Shown: one piece after another, positions 49,745 through 60,860 of the stretch
Layout: each line of letters starts with the position of its first letter
Position numbering within the stretch: the first letter of the stretch is position 1
Origin: Membranipora membranacea
Lineage: Eukaryota; Bryozoa; Gymnolaemata; Cheilostomatida; Membraniporidae
Length of the DNA stretch: 64,000 nt
NCBI GenBank assembly: GCA_914767715.1
Contig: OU612069.1
Coordinates: 22,875,387-22,939,386 of the forward strand
Reading direction: 5' to 3'
Made by a program: the position numbers and the translations under genes
Notes under the pieces: model-generated
What the model saw: the letters and a program-made list of their open reading frames with translations, nothing else
The model's database searches: none
What the model was told of the DNA's origin: nothing

Positions 49745-49892
49745 GTCTGCTGCTCTTTGTTTGCAGGCAGGTCGGAGAACCATCGGGGCCAACCGAACCC
49801 CAGTAGCCGGTGGACAGCAGTGGGATTCGAACCAACTATCGCCAGCATTTACATGCTAAAGGTACGGCGCTCTAACCAACTGAGCTGCCTCC
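49745..49892 (-). mobile_element. tRNA-derived SINE, reversed
   Basis: On the minus strand: GCTCAGTTGGTTAGAGCGC (A box), an anticodon-like arm, and GGTTCGAATCCC (B box), followed by a body with TCTCCGACCTGCCTGCAAAC. The last block is shared with the SINE at 7978-8175. The head folds like a tRNA, but the attached body marks a SINE. Confidence 0.72.
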
Positions 49893-50385
49893 TTCTCCTA
49901 ACTTACTCGGAAAGGTCCTTAGAAATGTGTGAAAACAATAAATCCAAGCTGTGAGGTTGCAGTTGCCTGCTTACAATCATCTAAGACTTAAAATTGGTAG
50001 GGCTCTACAGTAACCCTATTGTGTTTGCTGCGTTGGTGATTGTCCGCTGACCAGGCGTAGTTTAGCATCTTGATAGTTATACATCTCTAGGAAAATTGAA
50101 TATGATACGATTCCATGTCTTGGAGACTCTACAAGTTGTTTTAGATGAGAGATTAGATTTGTTCATTTTTGGTTTTGCTGACTTGGTCTCTTAAATCAGA
50201 ATGGTCGGAAAATCTCAAAAACACACTGGTCAGGTGGTGGTTGATGACAAGATGGTCTCCAGCAATGTACTGGTTACGTCAAATCCGTTCAATGATAGTA
50301 TGGAAATGGTGGCTGAAATTTGTAATTAGTTATTATTTTTGAATTTTGTAAATTAGTTAATATCACACAGCACAGAAGCCCTATG

Positions 50386-50965
50386 GAATCCGCGACAACT
50401 TGGCCCGAGCCAAACTTGGCCCGAGCCAAACTTGGCCCGAGCCAAACTTGGCCCGAGACAAACTTGGCCCGAGCCAAACTTGGCCCGAGCCAAACTTGGC
50501 CCGAGCCAAACTTGGCCCGAGCCAAACTTGGCCCGAGCTAAACTTGGCCCCAATTAGTAAAACTTGGCCCCAGATACTAAAAATTGGCCCCAGATACTAA
50601 AAATTGGCCCCAGATACTAAAACTTGGCCCCAGATACTAAAACTTGGCCCCATACAATGAAACTTGGCCCCAATTAGTAAAACTTGGCCCCAAATACCAA
50701 AACTTGGCTCCAGATATAAAACTTGGCCCTATTAGTAAAACTTGGCCCAGATACTAAAACTTGGCCCCATGCAATGAAACTTGGCCCAATTAGTAAAACT
50801 TGGCCCCAAATACCAAAACTTGGCTCCAGATATAAAACTTGGCTCTATTAGTAAAACTTGGCCCAGATACTAAAAGTTGGCCCCATGCAATGAAACTTGG
50901 CCCAATTAGTAAAACTTGGCCCATATACTAAAACTTGGCTCCAAATATAAAACTTGGCCCCATGC
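50386..50965. repeat. Left arm of the foldback element (tandem modules)
   Basis: About nine 16-bp units run to near 50540. Some twenty units of the form AACTTGGCCCC plus a variable 6-9 nt linker follow. The linkers come from a small set: AATTAGTAAA, AGATACTAAA, ATGCAATGA, AAATACCAAA and AGATATAAA. Confidence 0.9.
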
Positions 50966-51383
50966 ATGCCTCATACAATATTAATCTCTCGCAAGTGAAC
51001 TATATACTAGGCTGGACAGGAGTTTCTTGTACAGATGTTTAGCCGCCCAGTTCCTATCATTTAAGACAGTTCTACAGTATTACCTGGCGATGCAGCTAGT
51101 TGGTCATGTCATTGAAACTAAATTGTATAAATCTCGCTCAAATCAGCTTCCATGTGGCATATATTAAGTATTACAGAAAACCACCTTAAATAAATAGTCG
51201 ATATAATGAGCGAACATGCTAATTGTTACCGCATTTATGGTCTGCTTACTGTATGTTTATTTCTGGAGTTATCTGTGTTATGCTTATAAGAAGGCAATTC
51301 TGAACTCAAACAACAGCCACAGTATTCTGGTTTGTGATAATTGCATCATAAACGTTTTTTTTAAACCTGTGAGCTTGCCATCC

Positions 51384-54300
51384 CTAAAGAGTTCTGTGGA
51401 AATGACCGGTCCTGCTGAGGCATCTGCTGATGAGAATATCGTACATGCCAGGTAAGAAAGTTGTTTTCAGGATCCTTTCATTTGATATAAACTGCCACCA
51501 CTTTATGTTGAGTATCTGTCTCAGGTGTCTCATCATGAATGCATTAAGTTTATAAGCAGTAACCTTGTACCTTGTCTTGATGGTAGGATCCTTATTGTCC
51601 CATATATGATCTCTGAGTCTCCCAAAGGCTTTTGAGGCATTGGACATGCGTGTCTCCAGTTCAGTGTCGAGCTTGTTGTCGTTGGTGTCAGTTGTACCAA
51701 GATACTTAAACCTGCTAACCATAGCAAGGTTTTCACCATCAATATGGATGTCATCTCCTGCGTCAGATAAGCCCGGTGAAGGTTGGTACATCACCTCAGT
51801 CTTTTTTATGCTAATCTTTTACCCGAACTGTTTGGCTGACTGGGCAAAACCAGATATAGTTTCCTGTGCATCTGCATGGTCTTGAGCAACAACTGGAGTA
51901 TCATCTGCAAATATAAGTTCACGTACCAAAGCCCTTTCACCTGCTAACTGATGCATTCACTCCTTTGTGTCGGGCCGACACAAGATTGGTGAAATTGGCA
52001 GGACAACCAAGTTTCTCTAGAATAGCCCACAAGGCATTTCTGTTCACAGTGTCAAAGCCAAAAGTCAAAACACCATTACATCCTCGGCTCAACACAATCT
52101 TCTTGAATTTGCTTCAGGAAGAATATCATATCTACAGTGTCTTCGCCTGCACAAAATCCACATTGTGCCTCTGGGAGTAGGTCCTCTGCATAAAAGCTCA
52201 ATCTTTTGAGTAACACACAGGCTAATACTTTACCAGGTGTTGATAGAAGTGAGATGCCTTGATATTTCCCACGGAGACGTCGATCACCTTTCTTAAACAG
52301 GGTTATAAGCTGAGCATCCTTCCAATCTTGTGGAGGCTCTCCGCTCTTCCAAGAGTCAACAATGATCTCATGGTGTTGCAGGTGCTGCACTAGTAGAGTC
52401 ACTCTGAATATGATATTTCAGGGTGTATTCTATCTGCACCGGGTGACTTTCCATTGCTGAGCATATACATAGCATTGTTCACTTCGTCCAAGTCAGGAGC
52501 ATCATCAATCTCATTGCTTTCATTGAGAAGAGTGTTGAGATGTTCTGTCCAACAAGGGAGAAGGTCTTTTTCTCAGTTAGTAAAGTCTGATTGTCGGAGG
52601 AAAGTAGCTGATCAGATTGATCAACCCTCGGACCCCGTACTGCCCAAAGTCCTTGATGGAAACCTCTAGTGTCATTCATGTCTGCCAGCTCCTGTAGTTC
52701 AGCAGCTTTACTCTGCCACCATTCATTTTTCAATTCACGACATTTCTTTTGCAGACGACATGAGTAGTGTCTAAACCTGTTTTTGATGGATCTGGTATTA
52801 CGATTCAACATTTCATTCAGGGCATGGTTACAAGCAGCTATCGGTTCACACAGTTCTTTATCGCTCTCCTCAAACCAGTCTGCATGATATCTCTCCACAT
52901 ATTCCAAGATCTCTTTGTACACCTCATACACCGTTGACTTGAATGCGGACCATTATTCTCTTCCACTGAGCCTGCCAGAGCAGGGAGCTTTTCATTCATG
53001 TTAGTTTCTAATTCACTCCTGATGGTATCAGACTACATAGTGTTAACATTGAGCTTTCTAGGACGCTGACTAGATTTACACATGAGCTTCCGCACTCTGA
53101 GCCTGGTGTAACACCTGTTGATGATGTGATCAGTGCTGCAGTTGGCACTAGCTCTAGTATCACTGATGTCACACAATTCACATTGGCGGTTGACAATGAA
53201 CTCAATCAGGTGCCAGTGTCAAGCCCTCGGATGCATCCATGTTTTTTTATTGCTAGCTTTGTGCTCAAAGCTCGTATTTGTTTTCACCAGCTGATGTTCA
53301 GCACAGATAGACAGTAAAAGCTCACCATTAGAATTAGATCGTCCAGTTCCAAATTTTCCAAACACATTATTCCAGATCTCATTATCTTGGCCAACTCTAG
53401 CATTAAAGTCACCTAGGAACATAATTTTAGCTTCTTTAGGTACTGTCATCAAGGTGGAATCCAGCTGCTGATAAAACTGTGCGATGTTCTCAGGGCTATT
53501 CGTCCTTGTACCGTAAGGTCGCGTATTGTAGCTGCATGGTTAATGTCTTTGAGTGGTTAAAACTTAGTCAAGCATACCGCGGTTATAATAAGGGCATTGT
53601 TTCCAAATTCTATAGGCAGGCGGCTAATCAGTGAACATACATACTAACTCAGTTGTAACATGCTAGCAGCGACTATATATCTCTTATTTTTTTTAACAAT
53701 ATCTGACCTCAGAAGAGACATATAAGGATGTGGAGCACAATGTATTGACCTTCAAGGTCAAGCAGTTGTTGCCTCGTTACACCTCCATAAAATTATCATC
53801 CAATTAGAAACGATCTGACCAATAGTTAACCAATCAGCATTCTTCTTCCCCAACCAGTCGATGCAATGCTTTTTATTATGGCTGACAGAAATGTATCATA
53901 ATGTCTTGTTTTGAAGAAGTTAGTAGGACAGCTGACGGCTGTGGTCAGGTCTGTGCAGTGTGGTGGGAGGGCATTAGCATGTAACACATAGTGTGCACAT
54001 TTCTTGATCATTATATTGCCTGGGCGGCTAAATATTGTGGTTAAATTATAGTGTTCACCAACAAGCCACGTGGTTACAATACGCTACCTTACGTTAGGTG
54101 CATACACCGCAATGATAGTACAATATCTGTTCTTGTTTAGAGGAAGTCTAAGGGTGATCATTCTATCATTTACAGATTTGGGGGTCTTCAGTCATATTGG
54201 CGATGACAGCATTGATTCACTCTTCATTTCTGAGATCTTAGCACTACCAGTATCACCAAAACAAGCCTCACTTAGTGCTTCAACATCAATTCTATATTTC

Positions 54301-54413
54301 TTTAGCTCTTGTACAATGATGCCACTTCGCCTTTCTGGTCTATCTGCTCTGTCACGATCAAGCATTGTTCTAATGTTCAACAAAGCAAAATTCAGATCAT
54401 AAGCTGTTTGCAA
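51384..54413 (-). pseudogene. Decayed LINE (endonuclease plus reverse transcriptase) inside the foldback element
   Basis: Reading the minus strand from 54413: LLNIRTMLDRDRADRPERR and LPLNKNRYCTIIAVYAPN (start of an AP-type endonuclease), then, after an insertion, IMFLGDFNARVGQDNEIW (endonuclease core). A linker (52931-52480) with CRELKNEWWQSKAAELQEL comes next, followed by RT start PPQDWKDAQLITLFKKGDRR, LPEAQCGFCAGEDTVDMIFF, FDTVNRNALWAILEKLG, and LIFADDTPVVAQ with the FADD catalytic box. The tail SRFKYLGTTDT and LSRTGHFHRTL ends at 51384. Several frameshifts and stops, plus a deletion before FADD, make it inactive. The fragments are collinear, so this is one element. Confidence 0.85.
53512..54093. 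mobile_element. Small TIR element nested in the LINE endonuclease
   Basis: The ends are CGTAAGGTCGCGTATTGTA and, reversed, CGTAAGGTAGCGTATTGTA: near-perfect 19-bp TIRs. They sit exactly where the LINE endonuclease frame breaks between YAPN and TNSPENIAQFYQQLD. The 582-bp interior has no recognisable transposase. TA next to both ends could be the target duplication. Confidence 0.8.
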
Positions 54414-54814
54414 TTTTTATCCTTGGCGACGTCCTGCCAGTATGTATTTTATTTCTTGTGAGACTTCATGATCCAAATTGGAATAATGCTTGCAAAGGAT
54501 TTGAAAGGCTACTCTGAGTTTTGTAGGTTGTCAGAGCAGCCTTCTCTACAGGTTTAGGAAATTCTGTACTGGCAAGGTGAGACTAAGACGAGTGCAGATC
54601 CTCAGCCTGCTGATGCAATGACCAGCCAGATGTGCTGTAGGCTTACATACACATTGCCCTTACAGGTTGTCACGCTCCTGGCTTATTTTCATGGTTTGTT
54701 CTCCCAAAGATCCCCATCTGATTAGCCTTGTGTCCAGTGTCCATTTCACCTTACATTATACATTAAAAGTTGGCTTGACTTCATATTATCTTTTAGTGTG
54801 CAGAGGCAAGTTTC

Positions 54815-56159
54815 AGTACATATGGCCAAGTTATATATTTGGGGCCAGGTTTTACTAATTGGGGCCAAGTTTCATTGTATGGGGTCATGGTTTAGTTACT
54901 GGGTCCAATTTTCAGTACATGGGCCCAAGTTTTAATAATTGGGGCCAAGTTTCATTTCGTGGGGCCAAGTTTTATATTTGGGGCCAAGTTTTAATGAATG
55001 GGGCTAAGTTTTATTTATTGGGGCAAAGTTTTACTAATTGGGGCTAAGTTTTACTGATTGGGGTCAAGTTTCATTGCATGGGGCTAAGTTTTATATTTGG
55101 GGCCAAGTTTTAGTTATCTGGGCCAAGTTTCATTGCATGGGGCAAAGTTATACTAATTGGGGCCAAGTTTCATTGCATGGGGCCAAGTTTTATATTTTGG
55201 GCCAAGTCTTAGTTATTGGGGCCAAGTTTCATTACCTTGGGCCATGTTTTGTATATGGGGCCAAGTTTTACTAATTCAGGCCAAGTTTTAGTAATTGGGG
55301 CAAAGTTTCATTGCATGGGGCCAAGTTTTCTATTCGGGCCAAGTCTTAGTTATTGGGGCCAAGTTTCATAACATGGGGCCAAGTTTTATATTTGGGGCCA
55401 AGTTTTACTAATTGGGGCCAAGTTTCAGTACATGGGGCCAAGTTTTATTTTTGGGGCCAAGTTTTACTAATTTGGGCCAAGTTCCAGTACTTGGGGCCAA
55501 GTTTTACTAATTGGGGCCAAGTTTCAGTACTTGGGGCCAAGTTTTACTAATTGGGGCCAAGTTTCAGTACTTGGGGCCAAGTTTTACTAATTGGGGCCAA
55601 GTTTCACTGCATTGGGGCCAGGTTTCATTGCATCGGGCCAAGTTTTATATTAGGGGCCAAGTTTTACTAATTGGGGCCAAGTTTCAGTACATGGGGCCAA
55701 GTTTTATATTTGGGGCCAAGTTTTACTAATTGGGGCCAAGTTTCAGTACATGGGGTCAAGTTTTACTAATTGGGGCTAAGTTTCAGTACTTGGGGCCAAG
55801 TTTTACTAATTGGGGCCAAGTTTCACTGCATTGGGGCCAGGTTTCATTGCATCGGGCCAAGTTTTATATTTGGGGCCAAGTTTTACTAAATGGGGCCAAG
55901 TTTCAGTACATGGGGCCAAGTTTTATATTTGGGGCCAAGTTTTACTAATTGGGGCCAAGTTTCACTGCATTGGGGCCAGGTTTCATTGCATCGGGCCAAG
56001 TTTTATATTTGGGGCAAAGTTTTACTGATTGGGACCAAGCTTTACTAATTGGGGCCAGGTTTCATTGCATCGGGCCAAGTTATATATTTGGGGCCAAGTT
56101 TGGCTCGGGCCAAGTTTGGCTCGGGCCAAGTTTGGCTCGGGCCAAGTTGTCGCGCTTAC
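54815..56159. repeat. Right arm of the foldback element (tandem modules)
   Basis: About sixty units of GGGGCCAAGTTT plus a 7-8 nt linker (TACTAATT, CATTGCAT, ATATTT, CAGTACAT or AGTTATT), then three to four 16-bp GGCTCGGGCCAAGTTT units at the outer end. The linkers are the reverse complements of most of those in the left arm. Several segments repeat as higher-order blocks, for instance around 55600-55720 and 55800-55900. Long open frames here arise from the lack of stops in the unit. Confidence 0.9.
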
Positions 56160-56731
56160 GCCCTATGTTGTCACTAAGACAGTTGAGTGTGAGTCTTAAA
56201 TAGAAAAGAATAATTGTAAAGAATAAATTTTCGATGCCGCAAAGTGGCATATATTTATAAATCTGGCAGCAGGTGGGAGAAAGATAAGATATTTGAGGTA
56301 AATTTAGATATCCTGTTTAAAATAATAAAGCTCTTGTCATCACCTGGCATTTTGTTTGTGGAGAATTTGCTTGATATAGAATAAGTGATGACTCCATCTT
56401 GATGTCTCAGTCAAAACAATAAATCTATAATTTGCTGTAAAGATAGCAAAATTATGTCCATGAAGTAAATTCTTGGTGGCGATTAATTAAACTGTATAAT
56501 CTTCCTATGTTACGACTGGAATGTCAGTCAATGCATAAAGATGAAGCTGCCAGAATTTAAGCTAGATCCAATCACTGACACAAAGTTTTATACAGATGTA
56601 ATTTCTCCACAAATAGCCATACTGAGTATTTTACCACTAGTCCAATGAATGGTTACACAATCTCCAATCACTCTTAGTCTATAAGTTATATGTGAAGTGT
56701 TAGTTTGATGGCTGGTGATATCTGAGGCTAA
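56160..56731. other. Stretch between foldback element and channel gene
   Basis: It begins with the second copy of the 8-bp target repeat. The rest is AT-rich and unrecognised, and presumably includes the 3' UTR of the minus-strand channel gene. Confidence 0.5.
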
Positions 56732-59338
56732 TCATCCTGTGTCCCTTGTCTCATCTGCGGGCGCCACTTTAATTACTGAGGAGACTCGACTATTATTCCC
56801 TCTGTCATCTTTGTCTTTGCAGCCGCAACACCGACAGACGGCCAGTATGGCGTACTCAGCAAACTCACACAGTGTCAGGGCACTGCCTCCAATACATAAA
56901 CCAAGAGTACCTCCCAGATTAGCTATAACACATAAACATTATGATAATGTAGAGATAATGCAGAATTGAGTTTAGAATCGTAATTGAAAATATTCATTGA
57001 AATGATTACAGCAGGCAAAAAAATCATCAAATAAATATGTCTCCAACCTCTGTGCTATACAATAACTTTTCCAACAACAAGCCCTTGTGTTAGACACATT
57101 GGACAGATAATTTGTTACAACTTGTTCATATTTTGAAGACAGCTTGTGTCATACAGGGAAGCCGGCCAATTGACTGTAGGTGCTTGAAACATGGCTGTAT
57201 GCGACAAAGTGTCAGACTGTCTCAGCCTTAGTTAAGCGCTCAAACTTAGCTTGGGTTGCTGATTGTACCATTCTACTATCAACCAACCCTGACCTCCAAC
57301 CAACTGATGGTGATATGGTTGATATTGGAATGCCACTACCAGCGAACCCGGCATAATTTGAGTCATTCGCTCGCTCACCAATCATATCGAGTACATTATA
57401 CGCTAGATCCTCCTCCAGTCTGTGGTATGACATCTTGCCGTAGAATATATCCAGTAAGACCACATTATCCCTCATCCATTTCACTTGCTCTGCAAGGATA
57501 CAATAAAGGAGATACAACATACAGTGGTGCGCGTACCACTGCACAACACACAGGTTTTCAGCTGGAAACCAAGAGTCGAGCGCTGTTTCGAGGCCTTCTC
57601 TAGTACTACGATATAGTAAAGTGTTAGCTGTAGGCTCCAACACTTCAATCTTATCAACCATCATTAGATTATGAAAATATTGCCAAGAAACCTTTCCTGA
57701 GAACTTGTTAGAACTTATTCGTCATTACACTAAATTGAGAGTTGACCTGCTTGCAGTGTCTTGGAGTGGCTAGTATACATAGTTTGCAACATTCTTACCG
57801 TCCGGCATATCAGCCTGTCTGATGAAGTTAGTACTTGGAAATCTGAAGTTAGAGACTTGTACATTGTACTCATAATCTACACACGGATCATGGCAGTCAC
57901 ACTTAGTGAGCCCTTCAGTATCGCTCGGAAATGCCTCTGAAAATATTTCCAACAAGAATTTCTCAAACAACATAGTATCTGTGATAACTTTGATATATAA
58001 TAAGTTGTTGTTGCTATTATGGGTGACACGGTGGATAGAATGTTTGTACTATGATATAAGTTTGATTCAGGCTTCAACAGCATAAACGTGTAACCTTCGA
58101 ACAAAGGAGTCCATATCGTGAACGCATATTGATTGAAATGAAGCTTACTGAATGCATTAGCTGAGCAATTGAGCATCTCCGGAAAGGTACAGATCTTTGT
58201 ACCGTTTAAAGCTACAACATGAAAATAAAACTCTGTCATACCTCGGTAAGGAAAGGTGGATCAGGGCTTTCTTAGTCAGGGAAGAATAAGAGGGTGTCAC
58301 ATTTACACAATATATCAGCATTAACTGGCAAGCTTTGTTTGTGGAAATGGCGACAGAGCTAGATCTTGGGCTATTAAGAAAACAATAGACACTTTTCTGA
58401 GCTCTGATTTAGGCCTCAATTCAGAGTTGTCCTCTCTCCAGTTTGGTATTTTTAGCCCACGCCGCATAGGAAAAACGTGCTGAAAAGAGGGTTATCTTGA
58501 TAACCGCTTATAATAGGATAAAAACTATTTTTGATTCAGAATCTGCAGCGTTGAAAACTCATACGGACATAGTTTGGGAAATAATTTTAGTATTTGGATA
58601 GTCAATTATAGCATTTTCTGCCTGTTTTGCGGACAATTTGGCAGAATTTTTCATGAGTTTCGTCACTAAAATTGAGATTTATCAACATTCAAGCCTCCAA
58701 CGATTTGTAAACCCTGTCTCACAGGGTTTTCAATGGTGCAGATTCTGAATCAAAAATCATTTTCATCCTTACATAAGCGGTTCTCAAGATAACCCTCTTT
58801 CAGCAGGTTTTTCCTATGCGGCGTGGGTTAAAAGTACCAAACTGGAGAGAGGACAACTCTGAATTGAGGCATAAATAAGAGCTCAGAAAACCGTCTTTTT
58901 GCCATTCAAAAGACCTGGTTTGATACGGATTTCTATCTTGAAAATTGAAACTTAGTGCCAAGCAAAAAAGCCATGGCCATAAAGAATTTGGGAAGAATAA
59001 CCAATTTCTTGACAGCTCGAAAGCAATAGTTCATGAGTATCAAGATAGGCTAATCAGGAAAATAGCTCCAACTGGTTGTTAAGAACTTTCAAAAGTCACT
59101 GCAATGCCTGCTAGTGAATTCCTGCCGACAAAACCGACGCCGCACTAATGAGTGGTCAATGCTCACCTGGCTGGAAGGGATCAGTGCAGCCACATTTCCT
59201 GATGATGTATTCAGTCTTACATTCCACCATACAGCCAGAATAGGAGTAACTCTCATAGTAGTGCAGTGAGTTTGGTACTGAGTCTGTATCAACACAGTTA
59301 GATCTATTCTCGTCAGCAGGAGGGGGTTCTCTTATTAT
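56732..59338 (-). CDS. DEG/ENaC (ASIC-like) sodium channel, C-terminal five exons
   Basis: Exons in transcript order (minus strand): 59167-59338, 58149-58211, 57799-57936, 57379-57489 and 56732-56922. Every junction has GT..AG and matching phase; together they give 224 codons to TGA. They cover the second half of a DEG/ENaC subunit: the cysteine-rich extracellular domain (YESYSYSGCMVECKTEYIIR, CGCTDPF, CTFPEMLNC, KCDCHDPCVDYEYNV), the pre-TM2 strand VVLLDIFYGKMSYHRLEED, and TM2 as LGGTLGLCIGGSALTLCEF, with GGS where most family members have GAS (selectivity filter). A short Cys/Lys-rich cytoplasmic tail follows. The family forms trimeric, amiloride-sensitive, Na-selective channels in the plasma membrane. 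No TM1 exon was found between 59339 and 60860, where an oppositely oriented gene begins. The 5' half is therefore missing, overlooked or displaced. Confidence 0.88.
58386..58896. mobile_element. MITE family A, copy 3
   Basis: Starts TAGACACTTTTCTGAGCTC and ends GCTCAGAAAACCGTCT, with the same inverted arms as 4467-4917 and 19379-19891. The last bases are mutated. It is in the first visible intron of the channel gene. Confidence 0.87.
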
Positions 59339-60860
59339 CTACAAACAAGAGTATAAAACTGAATAGTACTGTAACACAGCAGTATAAGTGAGCTTTTTTT
59401 TGTGTGGGTATTCTACTCCCTGATTGAAAGTGGCCAAAAGGTCTGCAATGCAGCCTGCAGAGCTTTGCTGAGGTGCCGGAGGGGTGGCATAGCGCCGTCC
59501 CGCCTTTTGAAAACTTGTGCAATAGCTATTTCAAATTATACAAACTTTTGCCTGTTGAGCTGAGTGTGACAATCATGCAAAAAGTGTGATTGATGATTGA
59601 TGTGATAGATATCTGGACATTATGCAACAAGCTGTCAATGCTCGAAGTTATTCCCTCTTTGTACGTATGTAGACAACTCCTAATTCCATTATGCTTGAAG
59701 CAGGGAGTTTGGTAAAACTGTGCTTCACAGCTAACTCGATGATTTGATGTAGCGCCTATTGTTCAGCTTTGCACTGGTTTCACAGTGACAGCTGCCAGTA
59801 AGGGCAGTAAATAAGTAAACTTGTATCCAACTGCACTCATTACTGCTGGTAGTGATAAACTAAGATAAATGACATAAGACAAACATAAGATTATGTTACA
59901 AGGAAAGTATTACTTGTTGTGCCCTGACATGACCAATTGATGTAAGTCTAGATGTGTATGCAGGCTGAACATTATAAACACTGTTATGCAATTATTTTTT
60001 TGCGTATCCTTGTTAGCTGATGATCTTAGGCGTCAGACTTTGTTAGATTTGAATTCTGAACGCCAGATTGTTATATATCCCAGCTTGTCTGGCTGCTGTA
60101 AGCTTTCTATGATTTCATTTCATTATTATCCTGTAAATTTTATCTTTCGCTTTGTATCGTCAATGATATAATAGTATATTAACTAATAGAAAGGAGATGT
60201 ATAGGTCTATCTCTTAGCTTATTCGCAGGATTACGCCCACATGAGAAGGTAACTCCAAGAAGTCATCTGCAAATCAGTAAACTGTGAAGCTGTGCTTTAA
60301 GGATGCACGTTTAGCGGACACTATGTAATGATGGAATTGGACCTTGATCTGTTTCTAAGTCAAGAATTGGGTCGAATACACAAGGTAAATTCTCTAGCAC
60401 TTTTCTTATCACTGATCTCAATCACATCACGTTTTCACTTGCTCCTCTACATTTACTCTGTCCCTATATATCACTTGTTTGTACGTACATAATTATAAAT
60501 CAGCGATCATAGCAAGCTGCTATCAGGGGAACTATGAACAGTTATCAGATAGTAAACTTTATCTAGAGAGACTTATCCATTAGTATCGACGATAGCTACT
60601 CTGAGAACAAAACAAAATTCATGCAGCTAAAATCTAGACATGGAGCTTTCAATACAGGTACGTCTTTTCAGGTTAAGTTTTAAGTTGCAAATAGAGAACT
60701 TCAGTTTTGGAACAAAGGCTTGTTTGTCAGCTACAATTCATATCCACCCTACAAACAGGCATGTAAAGCAAAGCCATAGATGCTAAGTTCAGCTGATTTA
60801 TATGTTAATCAGTTCAGTACGCTTCTGAGAATAATTTCTTTTTAATTTTCTTAGTGTTGG
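59339..60860. other. Region between divergently oriented channel fragment and NHL/HYR gene
   Basis: I see no DEG/ENaC exon, although the missing 5' half of that gene should lie here or beyond. A short plus-strand open frame (ATG near 60327 to a GTAAAT donor at 60384) encodes MMELDLDLFLSQELGRIHK. It could be an upstream exon, but nothing links it. The rest is AT-rich and unassigned. Confidence 0.45.

Larger units (their letters stand above)
48374..50385. other. Intergenic region: dioxygenase 3' flank to foldback element
   Basis: Contains the 3' flank of the dioxygenase gene, AT-rich sequence, a cysteine-rich minus-strand exon candidate (49391-49623) and a reversed SINE (49745-49892). The stretch 49955-50385 shows nothing I can name up to the edge of the foldback element. 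Confidence 0.5.
50386..56159. mobile_element. Foldback-type element with tandem-repeat inverted arms, 5774 bp
   Basis: The outer ends match as inverted repeats: GAATCCGCGACAACTTGGCC on the left and, reversed, GTAAGCGCGACAACTTGGCC on the right. Immediately outside, GCCCTATG occurs as a direct repeat on both sides (50378-50385 and 56160-56167), an 8-bp target duplication. Each arm is a tandem array: 16-bp CTTGGCCCGAGCCAAA units outermost, then 19-21 bp units with the core GGGGCCAAGTTT. The arms differ in length (about 580 and 1345 bp). The centre holds a decayed LINE and unassigned sequence, with no transposase seen. This resembles the Drosophila FB/Galileo and sea-urchin TU architecture; relationship is not shown. 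Confidence 0.85.

Noticed and set aside
50386-50545. Regular short repeats that could be mistaken for a CRISPR array
   Set aside because: Units are contiguous 16-mers without unique spacers, the host is a eukaryote, and no cas genes are near.
50289-50600. Open frames rich in ARAKFGSGQVWLGPSL
   Set aside because: These are frame readings of the 16-bp tandem unit, present on both strands; there is no start context or splice sites.
54859-56203. Several open frames of 60-84 codons with MGPSFxxWGQV repeats
   Set aside because: They overlap in different frames and come from a stop-poor tandem repeat in a transposon arm. Similar frames exist in the left arm on both strands.
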